64,000 nt of DNA from Spisula solida (taxonomy: Eukaryota > Mollusca > Bivalvia > Venerida > Mactridae), in assembly GCA_947247005.1 (NCBI GenBank), contig OX365956.1, forward strand, positions 8,452,089 to 8,516,088, read 5' to 3'. Every line of letters begins with the position of its first letter. Position 1 is the first letter of the stretch. A program made the position numbers and the translations under genes. Below the pieces are notes generated by a model, which saw only the letters and a program-made list of their open reading frames with translations, had not been told where the DNA came from and made no database searches. This document shows positions 34,858 through 45,322 of this stretch, piece by piece.

Positions 34858-35263
34858 TTTAAACGAAATGCTAGTTCATTATAGGCAATATTTGACAAGC
34901 ATTTTTATAAATTAATGGTGATATATCGTTGCTTCGCATCGAATTGTTTTTAGGAAATATAACTTATGTGATACCATAGGAAAGTGAATATTCAGAATTA
35001 ATAATTCAGATCATCTCGCCTGAGTGGAACGTTGCTCTATCTACCAATTTCACTATTTCGAGAAATTCGAGTTTGAAATTTCAGTTGGTCATATTTCTGT
35101 GAGTGTAAAAGATATGTGGACAATATTGTATGCGAATATTCAGCATTAAGAACAGATTTAGAATATCAAGTTAAATATTTATAAAATGTTGTATGAGTTT
35201 ATTCATTATTATTTTTGTGTTTGGAGATAGAGCAATTTTGTCATAATATTTCATTATTTCTTA
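34858..35263. other. Interior of the inverted-arm unit, no gene
   Basis: AT-rich non-coding sequence. An isolated word GGAGATAGAGCAATTT at 35224 anticipates the tandem array that follows. Confidence 0.4.
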
Positions 35264-35461
35264 AAGATGAACTGCTCTATCTCCAAAAACCGGAGATAGA
35301 GCAGTTCTTTATTGAAATGTATGGAGATAGAACAGTTCTTTACTGAAATTTATGGAGATAGAGCAGTTCTTTATTGAAATTTATGGCGATAGAGCAGTTC
35401 TTTATTGACAGTTATGGAGATAGAGCAATTCTTTATTGACAGTTATGGAGATAGAGCAAAT
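35264..35461. repeat. 31-bp tandem array with an inverted cap
   Basis: Units of 31 bp begin at 35292, 35323, 35354, 35385, 35416 and 35447, each starting GGAGATAGAGCAGTTCTTTA with small changes. Immediately before them GAACTGCTCTATCTCC (35272-35287) is the reverse complement of the unit start, so the array begins with a hairpin. Single related words occur again at 36449 and 36572. The function is unknown. Confidence 0.9.
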
Positions 35462-35576
35462 AATTACCAAGGCACTAAGAGTCACATGTACAAATTACTT
35501 AATTTGATTGGCTAAATATTATGTTTAGAGGTAAACTGCTCCAACTCCTGGAGTTGAAACAGTATAAGAGTCAATA

Positions 35577-36429
35577 CACTCAAACGATTAAAAAACGCAC
35601 CAATATAAAGAATAACCGAATTTTGTCAAAATTAATTTTCTTCTGAAATTCATAGTCTAGAGTATCTCCCCAGCTAATATTCTTTAACATAGGAACATAT
35701 AATTTGGAATACCCCGCCAACACAACGTTTCTGTATTTGCCAGTTTTGCACGTGAACCACGATCGCGTTAATATTTCGGATCGATATTCGCTTTAAACTG
35801 TACCATGTATGGGTACACACTGAAAAAACAACATAATCACTATATTCTGTTTGTCTTGTTATACTGCAATTAGCTTGAAATATTTGTTCGGATGCTTCCG
35901 GTTTCACTACAAGCCTAAATGAGCCAAATGGTCGTAGCAGGGCGGTTCAGCTGCCACCAAACGACGATTGTGTGCTTACAACAGCAATTCTTTGTGAATG
36001 GCACAGTCAAAGACCGACTACGATCAGCCCAGTCTAACGGTATGACCCTGAGCCAAAGGTCACCATTAGGACATGTTGCATCACTTGAATCGGTTCCGCA
36101 TGACTGCACAAAATGTTAATCTAATGCTGTGTGTCAACCGATAAGTCGAAAATATACTATTGCATTATTACTTCCATCATTGCTAAAGAGGATGTAATTA
36201 GTTTAGTACAAGGATTTTCTCCCGTTTAGATATTGTGACTTTCATGTACATTGGTCACCCTGTTAATCATAGCATAACTTATTTCAGACTCGTTAAGTAC
36301 CATGAACATTACAAAACACATTGCCCATCGACTGAAGATTATTTGCTTGAAGTCAAAGAACAATAGAACAGTGTTTTCAACAATGCAATTGACATTTCAC
36401 AAGTGGTGCGTTTTTAAATCGTTTGAGTG
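35577..36429. mobile_element. Tc1-like element (copy 2), internally deleted
   Basis: CACTCAAACGATTAAAAAACGCACC at the left border is nearly the reverse complement of the right border (GGTGCGTTTTTAAATCGTTTGAGTG; 25-bp terminal repeats, one mismatch). TA lies on both outer sides (35575-35576 and 36430-36431). The 853-bp interior carries the transposase fragment at 35919-36110 on the plus strand. The inner terminal motif AAAACGCACC is shared with the element at 2746-3996. Confidence 0.8.
35919..36110 (+). pseudogene. Tc1-like transposase N-terminal fragment
   Basis: About 64 residues containing GRFSCHQTTIVCLQQQFFVN directly followed by GTVKDRLRSA. This is the N-terminal paired-like helix-turn-helix and the GTVKDRPRSGRP linker of Tc1 transposases. 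The downstream catalytic domain is missing. The fragment lies in plus orientation between the terminal repeats at 35577 and 36429, which supports both calls. Confidence 0.7.
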
Positions 36430-37536
36430 TAGTTGATTTATTTGGTGGAGATAGAGCAAATCATTACTGGGTATCTTCGTTAGTGTTGGGCGGATTTATT
36501 ATTAGATAAGATATTATTGTAGATCTCGACAAGACGATTTCAGTGATATAAAAATCTCATTTTTGTCAAAAATGGAGATAGAACACTTCTTAACTCGGGC
36601 GACGACGTGTTCGTTTCAATTCAAATATGACATTGTATTACTTCATGGCATGTACTTGTATTACATTTCTTATTCTTCTTTCTTTGAACGCTTTAATTAT
36701 TTCTTACATTTCTATTTATTTACATCCAGTTCTTGTTTACTTTGACCAGTAACCACTCATTACATTAAAGTCAAGTGTGACTGAGATGATGTAAATTATA
36801 GATGTAGTTTAACTTATACAGCAGATTAATATATTGTGATCTGAGGTACCTTGTACTGCCCTGCATTCAACGAAGCATTATGTGAGGTGTGTTACGTACC
36901 TATGTCGTACCTGCCCTGCGTTCAAGGAAAGTTACCTGTAAACATGTTAAAAAATCAGGGTTTTTTGTCGCTATAAACCTTCGTTGTACGCAGGGCTGTT
37001 ATTTATTAAACGTTATGTTAAAAAACATGTTAGTCACGGTGAGCGAGGTTTGGCTAAGCATATCCGGAGGGTGTGTGCATTAATTGGTAACTTTTAACAA
37101 AATAACATTATTTAATTTGTGTTTATCGTTCATGTGGTTATACAAGCAGGCACTACTCGGTATTATTTCCGGGACGCGGCAACTTGTGACAGTTCACTAA
37201 ATAGCAATCGACCAAGAAACAAGCAATTCAGACGTTGCACGCATCGATGCATGTCAACAAACTCTTTAAATTGACATACCTTTCTATGTCTGAAGTATAC
37301 TTATTTACCTGTGTGTTTGATTTGAACGATCAACGCTGTGTTTAATATAAACCCGGTGTAGTTGTGAACGTAATGTATATGTGTAGAATACCACCTACGC
37401 TCCCTACAACACTTTGATCTCCACTTAACCGTTACAATTCACATGGAGTACTTGAAGTATAGACGAAAATTATCCACCGATGATAAATAAGAGTAAAAAC
37501 CACCAAACTCCTGGCTGTAGTTCACTACCTTATTCC
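36430..37536. other. Interior of the inverted-arm unit, no gene
   Basis: Contains single words of the 31-bp array (36449, 36572). A short inverted pair CTGCCCTGCATTCAACGAAG (36856) faces CTTCGTTGTACGCAGGGCTG (36979). No gene. Confidence 0.4.
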
Positions 37537-38355
37537 TTGGTGGAGCTTCTTAAGTAGTACTTACTGATGTATCAAGGAGCCCGCACAGCAAACAGCAGCT
37601 TAATAACAACCCATTCACGTAAACGGTGGTTCCAATGTCCAACTATGAGCCGTCGAAATTTAAGATTAATAAATAAATTAATACGGACTTCTTTATAATA
37701 ATTTGTAATATGAATTGTTATACTAGTAGCTCACACGACTTGACCTGCTGTACGATTCCAAATCTATGTATGCAACTGTTTTTGTCTATTGGAATTGTTT
37801 ATCAAGTTCTTCATGTTTATACGCAATTACTGTATTGATTATAATCTTGATTTGTTAGTGGTTGAACATGTACAGAGCCGACCGTCTCGTATTACAACAT
37901 TATAGTATTTTGAGGCGTCAGGGGTATCAGTTAGGGACAGCAACCGTCAGGGGTATCATAGTGGTTCTTTCGTTTATTCTGCCTCATAACCTGGCTGCAT
38001 CGAACTAATTTTGCAAAATGCATACATAGAATAGGGTAAACAACGAAGTTGGTCCCATAAAACAACAACACACCCTGCAAATCGGCAGAAATTGGAAGAA
38101 ATGCAGACGGGTCGTCAGGGGTGCAGTAACCAAAACCGCACTAGAATCGAGTGTTCTCCTTAATCATAGGTATTTGCAGGGAAATGGGCTTGGGTCTGAA
38201 GGTAGCGACCGGGCCGGGTACGGTGGGCCGGTTGATTTCATTGAAAGCGTCTTACAAAACAAAGAAAAATCTAGATTTACTTACCGAAGCGATGAAATTT
38301 ACAGTCGAAAAACCGTCCGGGGTATCACTTCCGTTCTATACGTTATCCCCATTGA
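37537..38355. repeat. Right arm of the large inverted repeat (pairs with 34053-34857)
   Basis: Reverse-complement partner of the left arm, including GCGTCAGGGGTATCAG at 37915 and the outer end ATACGTTATCCCCATTGA at 38338-38355. The arms differ at scattered bases and by small indels. Confidence 0.9.
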
Positions 38356-38419
38356 ATATGGACGATAAACAATATACATGTATGTTCATCTATGCATGGT
38401 TGCAAAATATAATAATTAG

Positions 38420-38950
38420 TCAGACAGGGAAGGCGACACTCAATTTAACCAACCGAGCACAGAAAATATAAAAACATACAAGGCACAATGCCCAAAACAT
38501 AACCGAACAAGAAAACGAGCTGCTCAAGTCCTAACTGTCACAAAACTGTATCAAATAGTTTCAGTAATCGGAAAGCTGAATGCCCAAAGTGAATGACGTA
38601 GTTTCAACAGTAAAACAGCTGAAATACCCAGTTTTAGCTGTCCGAAGTCCTAAAAAGTTACAGTTAAAAGCTGAATGTCATGGCCTCGGCTGAATGACCT
38701 AGTTTTAGCAATATGTCTTTAAAAAGCTGAAAGCCTTAGCAGAATGACAAAGTTTCAACAAGTTAAATGTCCTAGCTTAATGGCCCTGCCTCAACAAGCC
38801 ATGTGCCTCAGCTGAAAGACCTAGCTCATAATGACCCACTTCAAACATTTTGAATGCCAATTTTCAATAGCAAACAGGCCGAAACATCAAGTTTTAGCTG
38901 CCCGAAGTCTTAAAAAGTTAAGAATAATGGTAAGACCCTGCAGCTTCACA
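38420..38950 (-). mobile_element. SINE family 2 related copy with many internal short repeats
   Basis: Begins GTCAGACAGGGAAGGCGACA (family 3' end on the minus strand) and CAAGGCACAATGCCCAAAAC. It continues for about 400 bp of diverged short repeats built on AGCTGAATGCCC, GTTTCAACAGTAAAAC and CAGTTTTAGCTGTCCGAAGT. No reading frame. It is longer than the 250-bp copy at 26030 because of this expanded repeat section. Confidence 0.65.
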
Positions 38951-39081
38951 AATAAATAATTGATGATATTAAACAAAAACAAACAAATAAATTAATAGAG
39001 GATGACAGGGCACAAGGAAATGAAAAACTTAGCAACAAATAACTTTATCTATAACTTTACAAAATACATACAAAATCGTTA

Positions 39082-39330
39082 CCGGCTCCTCTATAGCCTA
39101 GTGGTTGAGCGTTTGCTTCGAGTGCGGGAGGTCTCGGGTTCGATCCCTGGCCGCGTCATACCAAAGACGAAATAAAAATGATTCCGGAAATTCCCATGCT
39201 AGACGCTCAGCATAAAAGGGAAACTGGCTTCTCTTCTCTCATACCCTCGTGGCGATGGATAGCATCAGGAATGAGGTGTCGAGAGTGATTAATGTAAGTT
39301 GGAAAAACTTGTTTCACAATCGACCTTAAA
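39082..39330 (+). mobile_element. SINE family 1, near full-length copy
   Basis: The tRNA-like head has TAGCCTAGTGGTTGAGCG (A box) and GGGTTCGATCCCTGG (B box, 39136-39150). The body contains GCTAGACGCTCAGCATAAAA, GGGAAACTGGCTTCTCTTCT and GGCGATGGATAGCATCAGG. The 3' end is GTGATTAATGTAAGTTGG..CACAATCGACC. The two other copies at 46139-46382 (minus) and 17071-17177 with 19583-19700 (minus, split) follow the same order. Confidence 0.88.
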
Positions 39331-39439
39331 TAATTTAATATAAACTAAGTCTATACAATATCGGAGATAGAAATTTAGAATTTCTATTTTTAATAGTTGC
39401 CCTTTCGTTTTCAAATGTTGTTTTCTACGGTTTAATCAT

Positions 39440-39495
39440 GTTAATGTTGACTTTGTCGGCCTTTTGGGTTGAGTGCTGCCTTCCCTGTCTTGCTT
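39440..39495 (+). mobile_element. SINE family 2, 3' end fragment
   Basis: TTGACTTTGTCGGCCTTTTG followed by GGTTGAGTGCTGCCTTCCCT is the plus-strand form of the family 2 end. The rest of the element is not recognisable here. Confidence 0.5.
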
Positions 39496-40188
39496 CCCTT
39501 AATATAATCTTTTTGTAACAATAACCAAATATTGTCGGTGCGTTTCATTGACTACTTGAAGTAATTTGAATAGTATTTAGTATTGGTGACAAGATCCATT
39601 ATGATATGATCAACCTATCTCAAATAAATGCCCCATTACGTAAAGATTAAAGGTGAAGGGTCTGACACAGTTAAGTAAAAGTCAACAATAACTCTTCCAC
39701 TAAGTTAACTTATATTAAAAATTGTTGGCAACAAATAAAGAAGTAATTATATGTGTGTGTCGATACTACAATAAAATGCATTTTCTTCTGTGATGTGTAG
39801 TATATAAGCCCGCCAATGGCACGGTTTTTGGTGTATCTTAAGTATGGTGATTACAAATGTATAAATCGCTCGCTTAGAATGAGAAGGTCGCAAGTACAAA
39901 AACGCTATTTTGTGAAAACAAGAATAAACTGTCAGAATACTACTATTTACTTATGGAAAAACAAGATTTATCAACTTTAGTTTGGTCAACATGACCTGAT
40001 CATATTTTGTATGAAAAAAGGCTCTTACGTAACACTTACGATCTTCTCATTCTTAGCCAGCGAAATGTATTTTAATGTATATTAAATAGCGAAGAGTAGA
40101 AGTATCCTACTTAGACGCATATGTCTCTCTTGTCACCATAACGGTAATTGCATACTGTTCAGCTTTCCCAGATTATGTAGTAATCATT
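39496..40188. other. 3' flank of the fibrinogen-related gene
   Basis: No gene of its own. It holds the presumed 3' UTR of the gene ending at 40189. A perfect polyadenylation signal close to the stop was not identified. Confidence 0.3.
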
Positions 40189-40995
40189 TCAAACATTTCG
40201 TCTAACTTTCATGGAACAAGCCTTTAAGGAATAACTACCTCCCCAGCATCTGAACCAGTGAATTCCCGTGCGATACACATCTTCGCCTTGGTCGTGATAG
40301 ACTCCATTGAAGTTACTTTCATGGCATAGATAATACCAATCGGCGCCTTTAAACTGTTCTGCGCAGTTTCTAGATGATTTGATATCATTATCTCTATCCC
40401 ACGTAGTGAACTGCATATGGTTGTGTGACTCTAAACTATTACCACAATCGCCAGTGAATGTACCAAGTGAAAGTCTGTAATTTTCAGTCGGTTCTAAAGC
40501 GAATTCATCATACAAAGCATAAGCTGTGGTTTTGGTAACATCTCCGAACGTTTCCATATCCAAACGAAGTGATGATGGTTGTTTTGTTAACAAATTGATA
40601 GCTTCAAGGCCAAGCCAGTACTCACCCGATATGTCACCGAATCCATTTACATAGTCCGCCCATTTCCGATAGAAGTCTACTGACCCATCTTGCCTGCGTT
40701 GGAATACCGTCCAGCCGCCACCTTGCTGGTCACACCATACATCAATGGATGTACCGTTGGACAGTCGTATCTGGTATACACCATCTTCAGTATATCCATA
40801 CTGGAGCCATTGTAGGCAATCATCAGCACCAACATCTAAAACTGTATCCATGTTGCAGTATGTGTCTTCAATGTTGTCATCCGTATGTTGAACAGTATAG
40901 ACGGCGTCTGTCCTGTAACCTTGGTGATACAAGGCAAAGCAGTTCTCTGTGTAAGGCTGAATATCAAATTTGCGAGCAGATGAATTTGAAAACAC
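40189..40995 (-). CDS. Fibrinogen-related protein (FReD), C-terminal exon
   Basis: 268 codons plus stop after an acceptor TTCTTATTTCAG. The fibrinogen-like domain runs from DDCLQWLQYG (exon residue 58) to SLKACSMKVRR (266). It shows GGGWTVFQRRQDGSVDFYR, YVNGFGDISGEYWLGLEAI, the calcium site in TTWDRDND, NCAEQFKGADWYYLCHESN and GIHWFRCWGG. Both conserved disulfide pairs are present (about C60-C88 and C211-C224). Family members are secreted, carbohydrate- or acetyl-group-binding lectins, often immune proteins in molluscs. Just before the domain, residues 17-51 (ENCFALYHQGYRTDAVYTV, then YCNM) look like a second, truncated start of the same domain. The exon has no signal peptide; it joins in phase 0 to an exon such as 54252-54611. 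Confidence 0.92.
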   Translation of the reverse strand: MFSNSSARKFDIQPYTENCFALYHQGYRTDAVYTVQHTDDNIEDTYCNMDTVLDVGADDCLQWLQYGYTEDGVYQIRLSNGTSIDVWCDQQGGGWTVFQRRQDGSVDFYRKWADYVNGFGDISGEYWLGLEAINLLTKQPSSLRLDMETFGDVTKTTAYALYDEFALEPTENYRLSLGTFTGDCGNSLESHNHMQFTTWDRDNDIKSSRNCAEQFKGADWYYLCHESNFNGVYHDQGEDVYRTGIHWFRCWGGSYSLKACSMKVRRNV

Positions 40996-41154
40996 CTGAA
41001 ATAAGAATTTGACCTAGTGTGAGTATATGTAATAACACGTATATTGAATTTACAATAGCTGTGCACCAAACTGATTTAAAGTGTTAGAAATTCAACTCCT
41101 ATGAGATTGAGAGAAAAGTGGTGCTAGCTAGTGGTTTAAAACATAATATTAAGT

Positions 41155-41350
41155 CGGACAAGGAAGACAGTACTCAACTTAGCCAGCCGAGCACAGAAAA
41201 CATAAATGCATACAAGGCACAATGCCCAGCACATACCCGATCAATATAATAATCTGCCCTAGTCCTATCTGTCAAAAAGCTGAATGAACTAGTTTCATCA
41301 ATCAAAAAGCTGAATGCCCAAGCTGAATGACATAGTTCCAACAGTAAAGT
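41155..41350 (-). mobile_element. SINE family 2 partial copy
   Basis: GTCGGACAAGGAAGACAGTA, then CCGAGCACAGAAAACATAAA and CAAGGCACAATGCCCAGCAC, then internal repeats AAAAAGCTGAATGAACTAG and AAAAAGCTGAATGCCCAAGC. It lies within the large intron of the fibrinogen-related gene. Confidence 0.65.
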
Positions 41351-41730
41351 AACCCGCTGTTATAATTTGAACACAATCATATAGGCATTTGCATAACCTC
41401 GACGACTGCACTTTTAAAACGTCATTCGAAAAAAGCTACGATGCTTTGCTTAGCATTTACCAATTTGATTAAACAAAATGAGATACAATTCAAGACATTC
41501 ACCAAACCCTTCAATCTGATCATGACATGGTAGACACATGGTGTGCGCAAAACTCCTTGACAATCAATGCAGCAAATACAAAACATCGGTAACCGTTGTA
41601 TTGATTCACACTATTTTTGAAAACAATTTTAAATTGTTAGTAGGATGTTTTTGCATCCCAGTCTGTGTAATATTGAGCACCGAGGCATGACGACATACAA
41701 TGTCAATTTTTGTGCACGTGCTATTGAATG

Positions 41731-42116
41731 TTGGCGGGAAACCCATTCCACGTTGTAGATCTTTTAAGTCGTAAGTCCTTTCAAACAAACAAATTAGGGT
41801 TCGTATTCCATTTGAACAAAGGACCAGACATGTAAATAGTTAAGGTAGTAGACATTACCAGTTCCTAATTTGTTATTTATTTTATTATATCAACATGAAA
41901 ACATCAATATATGTCGTTTTTAGTGTAGGGACTGAAACGAAAAGTAAAAACATTTGTCAAGAGTGTTTTTATCCTCTGTTAGCTCAAACCACTACACCAA
42001 CGACCCGTAACCTTGACCATTTCTTCAAATAGCATACCAGCCATGTGGTGTTTTTCTGATAGGACGATCGATCAACTAAGAAGCGATTGACAACGTGGAA
42101 TCGAATTCCCGCCACA
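41731..42116. repeat. 24-bp inverted pair
   Basis: GGCGGGAAACCCATTCCACG at 41731 faces CGTGGAATCGAATTCCCGCC ending at 42116, with 386 bp overall. The interior is non-coding. It could be a small foldback unit; target duplications were not found. Confidence 0.45.
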
Positions 42117-42544
42117 AATTTCATAGCACGCCTGCAAAAGAGGATATTGTACCGCCATGCATCAGTGCACACTATTCCACCGAATGACTTGTAAAAACAT
42201 AATAATATCGTAGACGATATCGATTTAGACCCTTTTACAAAAAATCACTAGATTCAATGCGACGGTTCTAGAGATATTCAAATTTAAATTCGGTGTAGTT
42301 AGAACATTGGCCAAGTGTATAATCAAGAATGAACATGTTTTAATAAGTAATACAAAATTGTGAAATTTGGAATTCGAGTAGGTAGGATGTTATTATGGTT
42401 CTACGTAAATTTTTACCAACCTTTGATGAATTGATTTTCAGAAATTTATACGATTTGTTTCGCCGCAAACGACCTATACCAAATTTTGAACTTTTACTTA
42501 CTTACTTAATTCAATGTGGAAAATCATAAAAGGGATAATAAAAC

Positions 42545-42740
42545 ATCGGACAAGGAAGGCAGTGCTCAACTCAAATAGCAGAGCACAGAAAGCATAAACA
42601 ACACACAGACCACTACCACACGGCACGATGCCGAACACAGAATTGAATGAGAAAATGAAACTAAACAGCTAAATAAAAGCCAGGGCGGTCAAACAAATCG
42701 AAAGACCAGCTGTGAAAAGGCTGAAAAAATCTGGTTTCGT
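42545..42740 (-). mobile_element. SINE family 2 partial copy
   Basis: ATCGGACAAGGAAGGCAGTG, then GCAGAGCACAGAAAGCATAA and CACGGCACGATGCCGAACAC, with worn internal repeats (CAGCTGTGAAAAGGCTGAAA). The tRNA-like head was not recognised. Confidence 0.6.
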
Positions 42741-45322
42741 CTAAATGGATACGGCTCATATTCATATTACATTTGTAACATAAATGGGTGAATGCCAAAA
42801 TAATTAAGCTTTTTCTTATGGGTCATTACATCCTTTCTACAGAGCCTAATGAATAAGATACTATGACCATGAGATGAGCCCTATGACTGTTGTTACTGAT
42901 GCAGAGTTTTATCACTTTAGCTTGCCTCGTTAAAAAATGCAAAGAAAAAATGTCCCAAGAATACTGATTCAGCGTGATATTTTAACTTAAACCTCATTTT
43001 TAATTATTAATAACTCTGTTAATAAATTCTATATTTGAAAATTGTTTGATTTTAGTGTATAATGATATGTTCACTGTGTGTTTATCAACATGCAACAAGT
43101 TATCTATCATGAAATGCCTCTCGGTAATGTTCATAATATTACAGTGGCAATGTACAGACACACAATAATTATTAATAGTGTATTTTATTATTTGCTTTCA
43201 ATGGATAATGGCATTTTTCAGTAAAAATAACAGTGAAAATAACAGTGAAATTACCACTTTGTTATTTTCACTGTTTTAGAAGCTTGTTCCAGTATCATGC
43301 AAAAAAAGAAACGTAACGTCAACGGCGTTCGGCTTTAAAATATGCGTTACGTCATCATGACGTCATAATTCTCACGTCTTCGACGTAATTTTTCCAATTA
43401 AGCCAATTACGGTACATATTTAAGAGGAATTGAGGCATATAATAAACAGAAATTTTGTTGATTTTTGGTGTAAGACCAATTTAATTTCACTCGTGATGAT
43501 TTTCTGTGATCACTCGGTGAAATAAAATTCGATCTAACACCAAAATCAACTAATATCCTCTATGTAATTTGGTTGATAATTTAGTGTTTTGTTACAGCAT
43601 GTAGGTGCCCATGCTTCATTTTGTTGACAATCGTGTTATCTTATGACATCAGTTTAAATAATTTACAGTCATATTAGGTAACTCTGTCAGAAGTGTCCCA
43701 TAGTGTACAAATTAGCAAAACAAGCACATATTTCCGATCTGGCGTAATGCATACACGTGTATGAAACAATCGGTTAAAAAAGGATTTTTCGAAGACTACT
43801 TGTGATTGTAAGATTGTACTATATAATTTATTATACTTATCTGATGAAATAGTACCATGTAGATTTTTATGTCACAATTTCAATTTTGATTGATTGGAGT
43901 TATGGATTTTGTTTTTGATTGATATGGAGATATTGAACACAGGATTATTATTGAAGACAGTAAGCAGGAAGGTTACATTACTGCAGAAAACAGTTGTTTT
44001 CTTTGATAGAAGGGTTAAATAGAAAAATATTTTCCCCAGCAATAAAGATTAATTTCTAATAATTAAGTTATTAAGTTATTTTGCTCAGTCATTTAGTGTC
44101 TCAGGTCGTGTAAATTTTCTGTGGTTATTATCTACCTTACTATCTGTGTCAGCCTGTATTTACAAATTACTCAACCGGTGATTCGGTGACGTAGCAAGGC
44201 TAGGCTATATAAATCATCGATCGGTTCTCGTCCGGTGTCATTAAATTTATTACACTTCTAAAGACAACTGTTCACACCTTGGATGGCGTGGTTTCGAGGT
44301 AAAATGAATGTGCAACGGCGAATTGGAACACAACTATTGCTGCGACACACCGAAGATGGTAGAAAAGATAAGTAATGCGTTTATTGTTTTTGTAGTCATT
44401 GCATGACACGTGGAACAGGTCATATAGCCATAACATATCAATGAAACGGAGAAATGTGACAAGCAGGTATTGAATAATTTGAATTCATGCAGCAAGCATG
44501 AAGCTTGAAGCGCAATTTTGTGCCTTACGGAATAAGTTCAATTTATATTGCTTTGGTAAATATTAAACATTCATAATAGTCTTGTCACGAGTCCGTAATG
44601 AATATGTTCATGTGTAATGATAGCGATGGCATGAGCCTGTTCATAGCACAAGTTAATTGTGGTATATTTATATAAACACATGAGTCGGTTGGTTATTTCA
44701 ACATTTATGTATTGACAACTGATATATATCGATTATAATAATTCATTTGAGTTAATGGTGAAGCGGGTCATGCACTATTACCTAAGTACTGTTTGTCGCC
44801 TAGACGCCACGTGGTAAGAAGTTACTGTTACCATTGTTATTTTGTCTTCAATACAACAGCACAGCTTAGCGCGTTTGTCTCGGAAGGGAAATGTTTTATT
44901 GTTGTGGGCAATATGGCTGAATCATTGCAAATAACATTTAGCATATGTGCTTATACATTGTCAAATGTGAGTCTTAAAATTAACTAATCGAATCATGCTT
45001 ATGGTACCGTAGCGAAAACACACGAAGACTAATTAGGGACAGGTCAAATGTTGTCGGCTGTACTTCTTATAGCACAGGGTGAAGCCACGTGGTGAGATTT
45101 TGTTTGTTTGACTACTTGGTTTCTTACAGTTATCGACCCGGGACGAATATACATAATTATACTAGTTTGTCCCAGACAGTGATAGGGGGGTATCTGGCGT
45201 AAAGGTATGAGTTTGTATTACCCAGCAGGTGGATTAATTAGCGGACTCGATGAACAATCGTTAACTTTGACTGATCTGTACTTATGTAGCTTGCCACTGT
45301 CACGTTTGACGATTTGACACTT
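42741..45322. other. Intronic/intergenic stretch with small palindromes
   Basis: No supported gene. Small palindromes: 43229-43275 (AACAGTGAAAATAACAGTG facing TTATTTTCACTGTT) and 43457-43550. A TATA-like GGCTATATAAATCATC at 44202-44217 is followed by a short frame and a possible donor GAG/GTAAAA near 44300 on the plus strand, but nothing downstream supports a gene. Confidence 0.35.
43457..43550. repeat. Imperfect palindrome (hairpin)
   Basis: GTTGATTTTTGGTGTAAGA faces AACACCAAAATCAAC, and TTTCACTCGTGAT faces ATCACTCGGTGAAA, around a small loop. Probably a miniature foldback element. Confidence 0.6.

Larger units (their letters stand above)
34053..38355. mobile_element. 4.3-kb unit bounded by ~0.8-kb inverted arms
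   Basis: Inverted arms at 34053-34857 and 37537-38355 enclose 2.7 kb that contains a 31-bp tandem array and a Tc1-like element but no readable transposase of its own. This is the architecture of a foldback-type transposon or of a large element with long terminal inverted repeats. The alternative is two independent insertions of one 0.8-kb element in opposite orientations. No clear target duplication was found at the outer borders (TAATA versus TATGG), so the alternative cannot be excluded. Confidence 0.55.

Noticed and set aside
39082..39155. tRNA gene
   Set aside because: The A and B boxes belong to a SINE. The sequence cannot be folded into a full tRNA with matching acceptor ends, and sister copies share the non-tRNA body.
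41984..42172. tRNA-like SINE head on the minus strand
   Set aside because: A B-box-like word (GGAATTCGATTCC) lies on the wrong side of the A-box-like word, so the order does not fit a SINE.
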